From Agrocybe praecox (lineage: Eukaryota > Basidiomycota > Agaricomycetes > Agaricales > Agrocybaceae): a DNA stretch of 64,000 nt. The notes under the pieces are model-generated. The model was given only the letters and a program-made list of their open reading frames with translations. It did not search any database and was not told where the DNA came from. The first letter of the stretch is position 1; each line of letters starts with the position of its first letter. The DNA is taken from positions 3,968,001 through 4,032,000 of the forward strand of contig OZ024840.1 of NCBI GenBank assembly GCA_964017145.1, given 5' to 3'. The translations under genes and the position numbers were made by a program. Shown piece by piece: positions 1-12,481 of this stretch.

Positions 1-1485
1 GCGGCCTGGGGTTGTTCCTATTGTGTAGGCTGAGCTTCCAGAGGGATCGACTGAACCTGCTTTCGCCAGGAGGTCGGGAAGTTGTCGTATGCATGAATCT
101 ACGACAAGGTCCCATGTAGCCCATAGCGGATGAGTGTTTGTGGGAGGAAGAGGTGGGTATGTGTGTGGTGTACAGTGATAGTTCTTCATGATACGTTCTG
201 CTAGCAAGAAATTACGAAAGAGGGAGGCGATGAGCAGATCACAGCGATATAGTCTAGTAAATGTGTCTCGAGAAAATGTGGTCCAGGCAATGGTATCAGT
301 GATGGCCGTAAAAATCCAGTTGAGCTCTCCAAGTGGGGTTCGTCGATCTTTGAGGTCTCCGGGTAATTGCGTAACCATATCTTGATTGATGTTATTAGGT
401 AGCTGATGGTTCATTATATAAAATCGAAGAGCTATATCTATAGGAGATGTTAGGCAGGAGGTAAAAACGTCGGCTGGAAGTTCTGGGGCTGTTGGAAGGG
501 TTTCGTTGGCACCACAAGCGGCTAGTTGCAAAGAATTCATTAATGGTTGAACTCCCTCAGGAAATCCACCACGAGCGAGGACTTCATTGTCACGGCGTGT
601 GGCGTGATTGATAAAGTTCTGGAGGAGGTTACCAGCGGCTGAACAATCCCATATATAAACCCCAGGGGAACCGATCCAATTCTGGACTTCTTGGATGGAG
701 ATAGGGATGTACTGGGTATAATCGTGGTTGAAACACCACAATTCTCCGCTAGGCGTTGGTTTAGGAACACCATGTCCGTTGTAGTAGAATAAGACAGCAT
801 CGTCTTTGGCCTGCTTCCTCAATGAATGACAAAAACGACGGAGCATATCGAGTGGAGGGTCGAGGACAGACTTGTAAGCAATCTTCTGGCTAAGTCCCTC
901 GAATTGATGTTGGAGGTTAGAACCTATAGCTTCAAGAGCTTTTTTCGCAGGCATAGTATGTGGATCTACCCAACACTCAAAAACCGCGCAGGGATTGGCT
1001 CTGACGACGTCCGGTGGGTCGACGTCAATGTTAAGACATACGACCAAAATCGCATTGGCTGTTTTCAACTTTCCGGGAGCTGAACCGCGCCATGCAATTG
1101 GTTTTGAAGACCATGGTGGTCCAGCTGCTGGATTGCCGCATGTGAGATGCCGTTTCGCTGACCAATAAGGGACTGGTGGTGGTGGATCTGGGGTAGTTTC
1201 TGCAGATATACTTGCCCGACCGTCCGGACTTCTAGTTCTCTCCTGACTTCTAGTACTCTCCCCATTCCTATACTCTCGCGTGTAGGACCGTGAATGAGAG
1301 GATGGATTCGACCTGGAGGTTGAACGATATTCGTGCTCAGTGTCCGAGTCAGAACTTCTTGGTACAGAGCTTTGCCAATATTCAGCTCCTGACGCATCAT
1401 AAGCTCTTTAGATTCACCAACGTCAAAATTAAGTTAACTTACCCATGCCAAATCTCGGCCTACCCTGAGCCTGGCCGGGATACAT
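1..1485 (-). CDS. KOG1: Raptor/KOG1, TORC1 scaffold subunit, N-terminal part (runs off the left edge)
   Basis: This encodes the N-terminal region of raptor, the scaffold that presents substrates to the TOR kinase in TORC1 at the vacuole. Exon 1 starts at 1485 (MYPGQAQGRPRFGMG). An intron of about 54 bp ending in TGCGTCAG restores the frame into AEYWQSS. A Ser/Arg-rich leader precedes the conserved raptor start (YWSAKRHLT). It is followed by the caspase-like RNC domain: ILVVCLNIDVDPPDV, ECWVDP, ALEAIGSNLQ, VLFYYNGHGVPKPT, YTQYIPISI and SPGVYIWDCSAAG. The reading frame is then open to the window edge, so the HEAT and WD40 parts lie outside. The family normally has no protease activity despite the fold. 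It is head-to-head with the dynactin gene. Family assignment is very secure; the first exon rests on splice logic. Confidence 0.93.
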
Positions 1486-1914
1486 GCTGAGGGGTATGCC
1501 TATAGATATGTGGAGAATGAGCACACAATAGTATACAACCAATACCCACAAGTATCCAGCTGATTACGCCGTCACTCTGTGAAGGGTGTCACAGCAAAGT
1601 GATACCACGTGACAGATATTATCGTTTTTCACAACGACGCGTCTCGAACGCGTCTTTTCTAAGTATTTTAAACATTTCTACGATTTTAAAATATTAGATT
1701 AAACTAATCTATAGATTTTATAAAGAAAAACTGCGTTTAACAGTCGAATAGCTTCGTAGAAATGGACAAAAAATATTTTGTGTAATTGCCGTGATTGTCA
1801 CATTTCCCACGGTAGCTTTATTAGGAGACCTCGCACCAGTCCAGTCGCTCGCAACACAATATCCGATTCCTCTTCTAAATGTCTTTTGGAAAATCACCCT
1901 AGAACCGTATTATC
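1486..1914. promoter_or_regulatory. Shared upstream region of raptor (minus) and dynactin p150 (plus)
   Basis: This 429 bp gap separates two divergently transcribed genes and must contain both promoters. It has an AT-rich core near 1660-1740 and a CACGTG E-box-like hexamer near 1607. No open frame of interest is present. The regulatory role is inferred from position only. Confidence 0.4.
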
Positions 1915-4900
1915 ATGGCTACGCCTGACCCCCCGTTGGGCTCAATTGTGCTCATTCCTCAAGGCAAGGGTGTCGTACGATTCAAAGGGCCTACATCGTT
2001 CATGACGTCGGGGAGATGGTTTGGTATCGAGTTGTACGAGAAGAGTGGTAAGAACGACGGCTCGGTGGAGGGGATCGTATACTTCACCTGCGAAATGGGA
2101 TACGGAGTCTTTGTAAGACCCAGTCAAATTAGAGCCGTATACGGCTCAGAACTAGACTCGGTATGCGGTAACTAATCACAGTCCAATAATTTTGTGCTAA
2201 TAGTGTCCAGAGACCGCCACCGACGACACGGCCGCCTGCAGGACACCAGCGGACATCGAGTACTAGTGGACTGCTCCGCGCGAGCTCGATTAAAAGCCCT
2301 CCATCTTCCAATGCCTCAACTCGCTCTGCGAGTCCGGCAAAGTCTTCCATGCCGCCACCGCCAACGATATCGCGGGTGTCTACATCTGCACTCAAATCCC
2401 CCGGACCAACGTCTCCGACAAAAATGACACCGTCCCTATCTCTACAGCCTCGTAGGTCTTTGATCAGTCGACAATCTCCATCTCAGGATGTTCCTTCCAC
2501 CCCAGTAACGCGTTCTCGACCAACTACTTCTCAGGCAACTCCCTTTACCGCCAAAAGGACATCGTCACCTTTAACAGCACCCCCTTTGGAGCCATCTAGA
2601 AGCGCAAGTCCTCCTCTAGTTCAAGAACCAGCCCCAGCGCCGCCACCACCCCCACCCCATGATGACCAAGAACTCCAAGAATTGCGTGCCAAAATCCGCG
2701 TCCTGGAAGCTAAACGAGCTGATGATGCGCGACATGTTCGGGAGCTCGAGTCGCGTCTCTCAGATGCAGAAGCATTTGTTGCCGTGCGCCCAAAGTTGCA
2801 AGCCAAATTAACATCTTTGCAGACTGATCTCACCGAGACACGTCGGGAGCTGGCAGATGCCCAACAATTGTCACAGTTGGCCGAAACGCGCCTCATTGAC
2901 TCTCAAGAGCAACTGGAAATGCTCATGTTGGACAAAGAGGTCGCGGAAGAGAGAGCCGAGTTAGCTGAGGCAGAGTTGGAGGACGTCAAGGAGAGATTAG
3001 CGATTCTCGAAGTCGAGGTGGATGTTATTAAAGCAGGTATGTTCTAACTTTTCCTCACTAAATTTATTCTTATGGGGTGACAGAATCTGGAGACACCGAA
3101 GATGCTCCAGCAAGAGACTCGAAAGCATACATTCAACTCGAAAAGCAGAACGAAAGGCTGAAAGAGGGTTTAATGAAGTCAGTGTTCAGCCCATCCTCCG
3201 AATATACGCGAGCTTACTTGGATCAGACTTCGAGACTTACTCACAGAAAAGGAGCAAGAGCACCGGATGAGGCTATCAGAGTTGGAAAAAGATACAACTG
3301 GTTATACCGATCTACAAGGTCCTTTCTCTCCTTTTTCAGAAATAATACCGTACTGACCGATTCCTGATAGTTGCCTACGATGAAGCGGTCATCAAACTCA
3401 ATAATGCAGAACAACAGATTGAAGATTTGAAAATGCAACTAGATGATGCTTTAACAGCTGAGGATATGCTTGTCCAGTTAACTGAGAGGAACTTAATGTT
3501 GGGCGAGGTACGATAAATATTGCAATATTCCTCTGTATCAGATGCTCATCAACTCTAGAAAATCGAGGAGATGCGAATCAACATCGAGGACCTGGAAGCT
3601 CTCAAGGAACTCTCTGACGAACTCGAGGAGAATCATACCGAGACAGAGAAACATCTCCACGAGGAAATCGGTTCGTCATCACCTCACTGGCACCTTCTAT
3701 ACACATTAATCCTCGTCTTTTAGAGGCGAAGGAGGCTATGGTTCGAGAATACTTGCGGAAGATCGGGTCATTAGAGGAAAGTTGTCAGGATTACGAAAAT
3801 ACAATCCAGCAGTTTCGGGAGCTCGTCATGCAGCTGCAGACGTATGTACCCTTTCTCCCATGTTTGTTCGTTTAAAATACTGACTTTTGACCTCGCTCAG
3901 CGATCTGGATCAATTGCGCATGCAAACCCAGACCGCCCAAACGGAATCCGCTACGGCTGCATCTCAGGCTGCGAACGTTATGTCCCTTAACCTCAAGCTA
4001 CAATCCACAGCGCAGAAAAATCAAGCACGGACGATTGACTTGGAAGTGAAGAGCTTAGAGGCGAGGGAATGTAGGGAGTTGCTGGGAATTATTCAAGTGG
4101 GTTATGTTGTATACAAATCCGTGCCCGCAAAGCTCATATTTCCCTTTTTGATAGCCCTACCTACCTCAACTATACGTTGAGTCTGACAGTGACGCCACAA
4201 GCTGCTACTTGTTCTTCCAACGCATGGCGTATAAAGCTGATCTCATCAACAATGTCGTCGCTCAAATCCATAACTTGCCTGAAGCCCTCAATGCCGATGT
4301 TTCCGAGGTTCTTGTAGGCGTATGCGAGGTGTGTTTTATTCATAAACAACTATCTCCCTTGAATTTTAATTAATTTGTACGACTGTAATAGATGAGAAGC
4401 AGGATCTCTGGCTTGTCGACTTTGTGTAAACGTTTTGCTGCTGTCTTGAGACGATGCGACGTGGAGACCTTCCTGAACATAGGACGACTTTATCCTGAAA
4501 TCGCTCCCCTTGAAAAACGCGTCGACATGCATATTGACCTCCTGAGAAGGGACGAATTCAGAGATATGGAGTGTGTGAGCGACGTTGTTAAGTAAGTTTT
4601 TCTGAGTCGTATTTTAGACCCGGGGCAAAGACTCACTAGTATCATTTGTACTATAGGATTCATTCTCAGTTCGACCACCTTGCCGAAACGTACTTTGCTG
4701 GATTCGAAACAGACCTTGCTGAGAGAGAGGTTGGGTATGTCATGGCGTTTGATCACGACCTTGATATGTTTGCTGCTTCCATCAGTTTGGCGAGGACGTC
4801 GGTAGTCACTCTTATCAAAGAAGAAGGTCCGTATTTCTTCCTTTTTTTGATTTGCGTACATTTACTCACTGGACTTTTTTTTATGAACAAAGATACGATC

Positions 4901-6522
4901 TTGGATATGGGAGGCTACGACATTGACCAAGAGCTCTTCGATCCTTTGAGTGCTCTGTTGAACCGTTGCAAGAGTGTAAAGACTTTGTCGAGGTATTTGG
5001 CTGCTTCGATTCGTCTGGATGGTGCACTCATGTGAATTTTGCTTAGGAAAATGATCAAGAGACTCGAGGACCTTGAAAGGGATTCGGCAGCTGTCAAACC
5101 TCATCTTATCTCTCAAATGAAAGCTCTAAGCAACTACATTGCTGAGCTTGTCAATTTTGGCATTTCGGTATGTCATTTCGTTTTCCTTTTTTTCCAATTA
5201 CTGATCAATCTTATCCGTATTTCCAGCTTGCACAACAAATTATGCCTCATTTGAAGGATGTGCGTTCTGCCAAGTCGCCATTCCAGCTCACGACGATTTT
5301 GGCTGTCGTTAAAGAGTCCCTCGTTTCTACTGTGGCTCCAGATATGAAACCTGGTGCTTCGCCATGGGAAGCACTTGGTGACGTCATCACACATATGATT
5401 GAGGAAAGTAGCAAACTTGTTCAACCACTTTTAGATCCAGAGAATGTTCTGAAAAGTATGTCCCAAAACTTTGCTCTTTACTCCATCGTTTTATTGAACT
5501 GTTACTTTTAAGTCACTGGAACTGCTCCTTGGATAGCAAGAATAGCAGAGATCAAAGCCGCACTTGCTATCAATGTCGAAGCAGAGCGCAAAGTAGCATC
5601 TCTTAATGATGAAATGCAAGGCCTCGCTCGTAGCCTGCGGACTAAAGATCAAACTATCCAGGAATCAGCTGTCAAGATCGAGCTTATGGAACGCCGGCTC
5701 GAAGCTGTCAAGAAGCAGGCCGATACGATTGTCGAATTGGAGAATGAGTTAATCAAGGCCAGGAAGCAAGAGCGGGCATATGAGGAGGCTATGGAGCAGC
5801 TGCAGGCTGATCTGGACGCTCTTGAGCAAGATAATGCCAAGTTGAAGACGATGACTGTTGGACAAGAACGTCAATGTAAGTTCTATTATATTTCAAGAAA
5901 GCCTGATATTTATTGTATGCACTTATAGCTGTTGGGCCAATGCAAGTCGAGACTGAAAATGTACCCATTGAGGGAAGTCTGGAAACTTCTCATCTATTGG
6001 AACAGGTGCGCTTATTTGAATCGGTCTTCTCTCCTGGTTATCAGACTCTGATTTTATTCCCTACAGATTGAAGCTCTGCGCGGCACAGTACGCTTCCTGC
6101 GTACGGAAAATTCTTATCTCAAGGGACATGATCTTCTACGTGAAATTGAGGCGCTGCCGTCACTTTCCCCAGCTCCTCGCATACCAACGCCACCCCTTGT
6201 GGTCTCCGGTAACTCTGATACAGAAGAATCAGATACGGACACAGATGAGCAGCAGCAGCGTCCTGCTCCGACCCTATTCTCACTCTCATCAGAGACGAAA
6301 CGTCTCTATCGGGATGTTATGAGGTACTCTTCTGCGCCGAAGGTCGTCGATCTTTCTGTGCTAAACGCAAAACGCGCGGAAGCGAACGGTGGGAAAGTGT
6401 GGATGCCCAAAGAGAAGATGCCGTCACAGCAGGTTTTGAAGCGGAAAATGGAAGGCGAGCGTTTGAGTAGGAAGGTTCATGGACTATTAGAGAGGGCGAG
6501 CGCGCTAAGCGCCAGTTTATGA
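1915..6522 (+). CDS. DCTN1: Dynactin p150-Glued large subunit
   Basis: This is the dynein activator subunit that links dynein to microtubules. Exon 1 (1915-2160) is a CAP-Gly domain with GKGVVRFKG, RWFGIEL, GKNDGS and GYGVFV. A Ser/Pro-rich linker follows, then long coiled coils (ELQELRAKIRVLEAKR onward; YDEAVIKLNNAEQQIEDLK), a globular region (PYLPQLYVESDSD, then KADLINNVVAQI) and a second coiled coil. The last exon ends VHGLLERASALSASL and stops at 6522. I traced 17 exons joined by GT-AG introns of about 48-65 bp, for example 2161-2210, 3178-3226, 3319-3370, 3508-3558, 4329-4391 and 6006-6066, all keeping frame. The domain order matches fungal p150 (Neurospora ro-3, Aspergillus nudM). The first ATG of the CAP-Gly frame is used as the start. 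Confidence 0.93.
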
Positions 6523-6895
6523 TGGGTTACCTATGATCTTATGCCATATAGTGAATTATACCCTAATATTAACATCTTATTATAAAATGGATCCAAACTT
6601 CCACTTGGTTACATCTAGATGGTGATTTCTGTCCTCCTATCTCTTGAAATTTCTTTCCTTTTTGAGGAAAATAATATCGACTCTTGAGCCTAGATTTGCG
6701 TGACTAGGATGTGCGCGTGACGTATAAGGAAAGGCTTGGATCCTGGAACCAAGCAAAGGACAACATTCGTCTCTACTGTGCCTCCACCATTCAGGAATCA
6801 GCCGCAAAGGAAATACGCCGCTAGGCGCCCATAAACACAGGCCAGATTATTATATTTAACGCGACAGAGGCTCAGAACCTGCAGCATTATATGAG

Positions 6896-8240
6896 ATGGT
6901 TAGAGCGGATGGCACCGCGCCGCCAGTGAGTGTCTGGAAATCCGTATCTTACTATTATTCGGCTGGGGAAGATGCTGAGCCTCGATCTCGTACTGCCGTC
7001 GTCCAGTCAGAGGAGCAGGCTGAATCTTCGAAGAAAAAGGCTCCTAGAAAGAAACAGTTGAATGCCGGTGTCTGGCCTTGCAAGATCAATGGGTGCAATA
7101 AACAGTTCGCGCGGGAGGCCGACTTGAAGCGACATCAGAGGACGACGAAGCTGCATTCCATGCCTGGCTTGTTCGTGGCGCGTTTATTATTTGGCATACA
7201 ATATATTGACGTCCTCGCTCTCCAGTCAATGCCCACAGTGCGACGCCAATTTCACGAGAGTAAAGTTGACACCATTCGTGTTGCTGCAGGAACGTGCTTA
7301 TGGATACTATTCGTTTAGACCGATGCACTGAGGCGGCACCAGAAGTCTCGGTGAGACCAACGAAGTAAATAAAGGTCTATGCTAATGACGATGCAGACAT
7401 GACGGTGTTGTGATAGAACCAGGCGAAGGAGGCAAAGGTGATGGAGAGGAAGAAGGCCGAAGTCGGAGTGGCACACCCTCGACGAGTTCGAAGGGCAAAG
7501 AGAAAGCGACTACTCTCCCCGTTCAAACACATCAAGGCGCCCCAACACACACCGGTCCTTCCAGTTACTACCGTTCACACACTGCTGTGACTACCCGTAT
7601 GTGTGAAGTCAAAATAGCCGTGTACTTTGACATTTATCAAGTTCCTGCAGCGCATGTCCCTGCATCGAAGTCTGTGCTCTCTATTCCATCTCCAACTGGG
7701 CATCCATGGGCAAGTTACCCTACGAATTGGCAAAATAGCAATTTACCGCCAAACATGGGTCCGATAGGCTATTTGCCTCAGCCGGTCTATTATCCTTCAC
7801 CGCACTATCGACCGCACACTACTGGATATTCCACTGCGACTACTTCTCGTAATTCTTCGACCCAACCTCCTCAGTCGTCAGCGACGAGCGACGGGATCAT
7901 AGACCCAAACTTGAATGAGCAGTCCGAGATAACCGAAGCGGATGTGGTGGCTGCTGTCCAGGCCGTACTCAGGCAGGCCGAGTCGGAGGCAGAAGCAAAG
8001 AAACAGCGAGAGCAAGAGATGCGGAACTGCGAATTAGGTTTAGAAAGCTCGGACAATGGGCAGTCATACGCTTCTTCGTTGCTAGAAAGACCTGAACCCA
8101 TGGAACACATCCTCACAGAGGATGGCGAGCCCATGCTAAATCCTGGTGAGCTTCGAATTTTATTCTTATTTAACTGAGCTAATAATCCACTAGCTGAGCT
8201 CTTGACATCGGAATCGCTTGCGTCACCTCCTCCGTCATGA
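6896..8240 (+). CDS. C2H2 zinc-finger protein, probable transcription factor
   Basis: The predicted nuclear protein has two C2H2 fingers. The first (CKINGCNKQF...DLKRHQ, with an unusually wide His-His spacing, KLH) is encoded in exon 1. The second (CPQCDANFTRTDALRRHQ...H) is assembled from three exons. The introns are 7171-7225, 7260-7318, 7351-7396, 7597-7650 and 8146-8193. Basic lysines (SSKKKAPRKKQ) sit just before finger 1. The C-terminal half is Pro/Tyr/Ser-rich, then acidic with a short alpha-helical stretch (EADVVAAVQAVLRQAE), as often seen in activation regions. It ends SLASPPPS. No specific target can be given. The start at 6896 is the ATG in frame with the finger; an overlapping ATG at 6891 is in another frame. 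Confidence 0.8.
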
Positions 8241-8377
8241 CATATTTATTTTGCTATATTGAACTCGCTTTCGAACTCTTGTATCCTTTCCATGTAGATT
8301 TTAGCGTGTATGTATCATAGGGATTCATAGGGGTATACTAGTAATGCTGCATTTTTTAATTTCTAATTTGTACATCC

Positions 8378-9690
8378 TTACAGAATGTCGACCTTGGGCC
8401 AGGGGTATTGAGGTCCAACTTGTTGCACACAGGCCCTAGCAAGAGCATGGCCAGCCAAGACTGCGGCATCCAAATCCTTACCAGCAACAGAAGCACCGAG
8501 GAATCCACCAGCGAAAGCATCACCAGCACCGTTGGTATCAACGATTTGGTGATCTTCCAAAGCATTGACGGCAAAGATCTTGGGCTCATCGGGCTTGTCA
8601 GCGGTGACGAGTACGGTGTGCTCAGCACCCTGGGTGAACACTACGATACGACCACGCTGGGAGTTGGCTTTGGGGAGAAGAGCGATGCTCTTGGCGATTG
8701 CGGCGAGGTCCTTGACATTGGGGAGATCGTTGGCTGCAGCATAAGCCTCAGCCTCGGCTTCGTTGCCGATGACGATGTCGGTGTAAGGGAGAATTTCCTT
8801 CAGTTGGGCTCCAAAGAATTGGGCGATGAAGGGAGCAGAAATGTTAAGGACGAAGGTCTATTGGGGAGAGAAAAGAGAAGATCAGCCTGGATTAGAATGC
8901 AAAACAAATAGGAGATTGGACAAAAACTTGCCTTTCCGGCAGCCGAAGCCTTGCTGCTGAGGTATTTCGCAGACTCGACACCGTGAGTAAGGAAGTATCC
9001 TTCAATGTAGAAGTGGGTGGCAGCATCAATCAAGGGCGCAACCTCGGGGGATTCGAGATGAGACGTCTCGAATTTTTCAGCTACACGGAGAGTGGTGACC
9101 AGGGAACTTGATAATGGATACATTATCAGAACAGCAGCTTTTTGAGAGTGGTAACAATATTTACGTACCGGTGGTGACCAGTAATAACGACGGCGCAAGC
9201 ACCAGTTTTCTCGCCCTTCTTAACTTGGTAAACTTGGTCGAGGCCTTCGCGCTTGTTGGCTTCCTTGAGTTGCTCAGCAAGATCATCATCACCAACAGCA
9301 CCGGTGTAGACAACAGATTTAGGTGGGAGAACGTACTAACCAGCAGATGAAATTATATCGTCAATAATCCATCAGGAAAATCTCAAGGATCTGATAAAAA
9401 TACGTACTGCAGCTCCTCGTGCAGCGTTTTGAGCAGCACCTCCAGCGACATAGGTAACTTCATGTTCCCTGACGAGCTCATTGTAGCTGTAAAATCGCGA
9501 GAGGATAAGTCTACCGCTGTCCCTTCGGCCACATTAAAGACATTCAGTTTTCTCACATCTCGGACTGTTTTTCGTCGGCCAAAATGGCGTCGTTGGCCTT
9601 CAAGTTGTATTTTTGGAGGAGCTGCTCTCCATTGCGGACTTGCATGTCCAGGAGGGGGTTTCCCATGCAGAAAAGCTTGTACGATGCCAT
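8378..9690 (-). CDS. ADO1: Adenosine kinase (PfkB family)
   Basis: It phosphorylates adenosine to AMP, recycling the adenosine made by the methylation cycle. The start is MASYKLFCMGNPLLDMQ, the usual N-terminus. Diagnostic motifs are VAGGAAQNAARGA (substrate side), TGAVGDDDLAEQL, IVIGNEAEAEAY and the PfkB signature DTNGAGDAFAGGFLG with the catalytic Asp and anion hole. It ends PQYPWPKVDIL. The five exons are 9557-9690, 9408-9486, 9169-9335, 8932-9106 and 8378-8857 on the minus strand. The last intron (8858-8931) begins AAG|GCAAGT, a GC-AG intron; the frame needs this site. Length and motif order are normal for the family. Confidence 0.95.
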
Positions 9691-9994
9691 TGTAATGTTT
9701 TTTGGGCGAAGTTAGGGGGCTGGAGGTAAGAGATTAAGGATTCGCGATTTGGAACCGAATATAAAGTGTACGCGACGCTTCAAATCTTTAATCCGAAATC
9801 GATGAGCCACTGAGTGCTCCGGGACCCCGGACATTCGCAATCGGACGGATTAGTGGATCTAATCTAATCTAATCGCACAGCGCTTCGATTTATCGGACTT
9901 GCGGGTTATGTGTAGAGCGATGAAGCAGAGAGGATAAGTATTATGGTTTTTTAAGGTGTGGCAATGATAACACAAGAGGGAAAATAAAGGTAAA
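9691..9994. other. Gap between adenosine kinase start and carboxylesterase stop
   Basis: This 304 bp stretch holds no gene. It must contain the adenosine kinase promoter and the carboxylesterase terminator. It includes three tandem TCTAAT-type units near 9855-9882 (a motif that recurs at 31.33 and 41.26 kb). Confidence 0.5.
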
Positions 9995-12481
9995 TTACAA
10001 TATGAATGGATGAGCAAAAGAAAGATTAGTGAGATAATTGATAGCGTCAGCTCTGTAATTGTCCAGAGTAATCGTTGGACGGCCAGTATCCGTAAAGGTA
10101 TATAAACTAGGTGAGCTAGCAGTATACTGAGGCCAATGAGGGCCTAACCCAGCGTTTGGATCAAGGTTGGTCACGAAGTTGATGAGGTTGTCGTTTACTA
10201 CATTTTCGACTAAGTCTGAACCGTGATACTATAAGAAATACGCAAGTGGGATTCACAACAAAACCGGATGAGATAAGTCAAGTTAATCTTACCGAGCCAA
10301 TGCCCACAAAATTTTTAGACTTTCGGTTTACTTTGAATACAGACCATTAGGCAAAATGATTTCCAATAAAAACATAGATGACTTACCGTATGACCATGCC
10401 TTTTGTTTGGTACTAGATACAGCGTTCAGGAAGGTCCTTCTCGGTCCATTTTGTACTGAGTCTCCAATGAATGCAGAGATACGTTTGTATTGCGGAGTTA
10501 AGGCGTTAGCATTTCCAGTCGAAAAAGGAGAGCCCGCGTTAGGATCAGATGGATACAACGTCCATAGCTGCTCAAGCTCCGAAACTGGATTCCTCGGCAG
10601 CCATACTGTGTTGATGTACGTTCGGAATTGATCTTCGGTGCTGAAAGTAGAGGTCAGAGATCATTAGATAGATCAATGGCAGCCATCAATTGGCAGACGA
10701 CTAACGTGACGTTCAGGGATGAGATTCCAAAAAGAGTTCCCTCATCATCGCAGGCGCCTTTCATTACGTTTACTTATCATTGAGTATCTGATGTAATAAT
10801 TAAGCGTATGATGGGCATACCTGATACAATTGGCACTTTAGCGAATTTTGCCTGACTTACGAGAGCTTGTGGACTGTCTTTTAAGAATATGCCATCTACA
10901 CTTGGGTGCCATACCAATGCGAGAGACTAAATCTAGTCAGATATTCGTATGCTAGAATATTACTAGAGTTAAACGCACCAGATATGACATGAAACTGGGG
11001 GTTTTGTCGACCGCAGACTTCAGCACTGCGAACGGAAGGGCACGTAGACAATCAAGCGTGTTGCTTGAAGTCGAGCATCCAGTTTCAGCAGTAATGAAAT
11101 CATAGTATACCTGATATCCGATATCAGATCTATAACAGCTATAACAGTAGTCGTGGACGTCGCATCACTTACCTGACCGGTCCCTTTTGTGATGTTACCA
11201 ACAGGAAGAGGTGCACCAGATTGCATGAATCCACCTCGGAACAAACCTTCATTATTTCCATCGTTGGTCAACATCTGCAAGCCAACAGAAATAGCCCCAG
11301 ACGACTGGCCCCAGCTAAAGTTGATGATGTATAATAGTGCCTACCGTCGATTGAAAAGAAACTTACATAGTAACTTTGGATTTGTCGCCACCGAATGCAT
11401 GGATGTACTTGTTTATCCATTTCAGTGCAAGGCGTTCTAAAGCAACGCGATCATAAGAAGCATAGCTATCGCTTGAAAATTTGCAGCTTACGGTCCCGAA
11501 GCCCAAGGTTGCCATTTCCATCCTTAAATATTTCCATACCAGACAAAAAGCCATATGCTAAAAATAGATCAGTTGAGGAACCGAACGTGAGGAGAAGGCC
11601 TGTACCTGAAAGTCTATCAAAGTTGAGAATTAGAGGTGAGCGAGGTAAAACTGCAAGCGATGCGTACCTGTAATTCATGGAGACGTATATGATGGGTTTT
11701 CCGAGCCGAATAGACCGTTGGACGAGGTCCGAGCCCATTGTATCATACCTATTTTCACGTACCACATGAGGAACAAACTCATGAATCAGACTTGAAACAC
11801 AGGCTTACGATGTTGTATCACCGGTTTGGTATGCACCTGAGCAGAGCTTAGAAACTGGGACACAGTGATAATTAACATGGTCATACCACCGTGGATCCAC
11901 TATCCAATCATCGGGTAAATAATGGACATAGTACTAGCAAACCTCTAATAGTAAGAACTTACGACAAGAACGGGCAAATTAGCGAGTAGGATCTTCGGAA
12001 TTGACGGCTTGATAATATTGATGGTTAGGCCTGTCAGGAGACTCTACTTGAGCGTCATCCAAGATCATCTGAAAAAAGCCGCACAATCTTCATTTTCCAC
12101 TCCAGGAGCATTACGCAACTCCGGCTTAGTAGCGAGCAATGTTTGAACCTGCTCTATGCCTGTTTCTGGGAATACGATCTTTTGTTGAGGACAAAGAGCA
12201 CCATATTTTTGAGCATCTATTTTGCCGTGATACGGTGGTGCGAGCTGAGCAGCTCGAAAACGGCCGCTTGGGAATTCTGATTGAGTTTAACGACTGGGAA
12301 CCTGCAAAAAAATCACTCACGGTGGTGTAGCGTATGGTATCCCAAGAAATTTTGTCAAGAGGCCATTTGTAACTCCTGTAACTGCCGCGGCATCGAGTTT
12401 TACTGTAGTTGAAAAGATAGGGTTGGCATTTGCTTGTACGACGGATAGAGTAGCCAAAAAGAGAGTAAGCAGCCTAAGCAT
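9995..12481 (-). CDS. Secreted type-B carboxylesterase/lipase
   Basis: This alpha/beta-hydrolase hydrolyses carboxylic esters and is probably extracellular. The start at 12481 gives a signal peptide (MLRLLTLFLATLSVVQANA). Family landmarks follow in order: LGIPYATPP, YGALCPQQ, PVLVWIHGGAY (oxyanion hole, built across two introns), IIYVSMNYR, FGGDKSKVTMWGQSSG (nucleophile Ser; the usual G-E-S-A-G reads G-Q-S-S-G), CDDEGTLFG (acid Glu), RRTFLNAV and GSYHGSDL (catalytic His). The triad is therefore complete. It ends LTNLSFAHPFIL with a stop at 9995. It has many short introns; I checked reading frames at the motifs but did not fix every boundary. Substrate (lipid, sterol ester, feruloyl ester) cannot be told. 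Confidence 0.88.

Noticed and set aside
8408..8911. 167-codon plus-strand frame
   Set aside because: Antisense of the last adenosine kinase exon.
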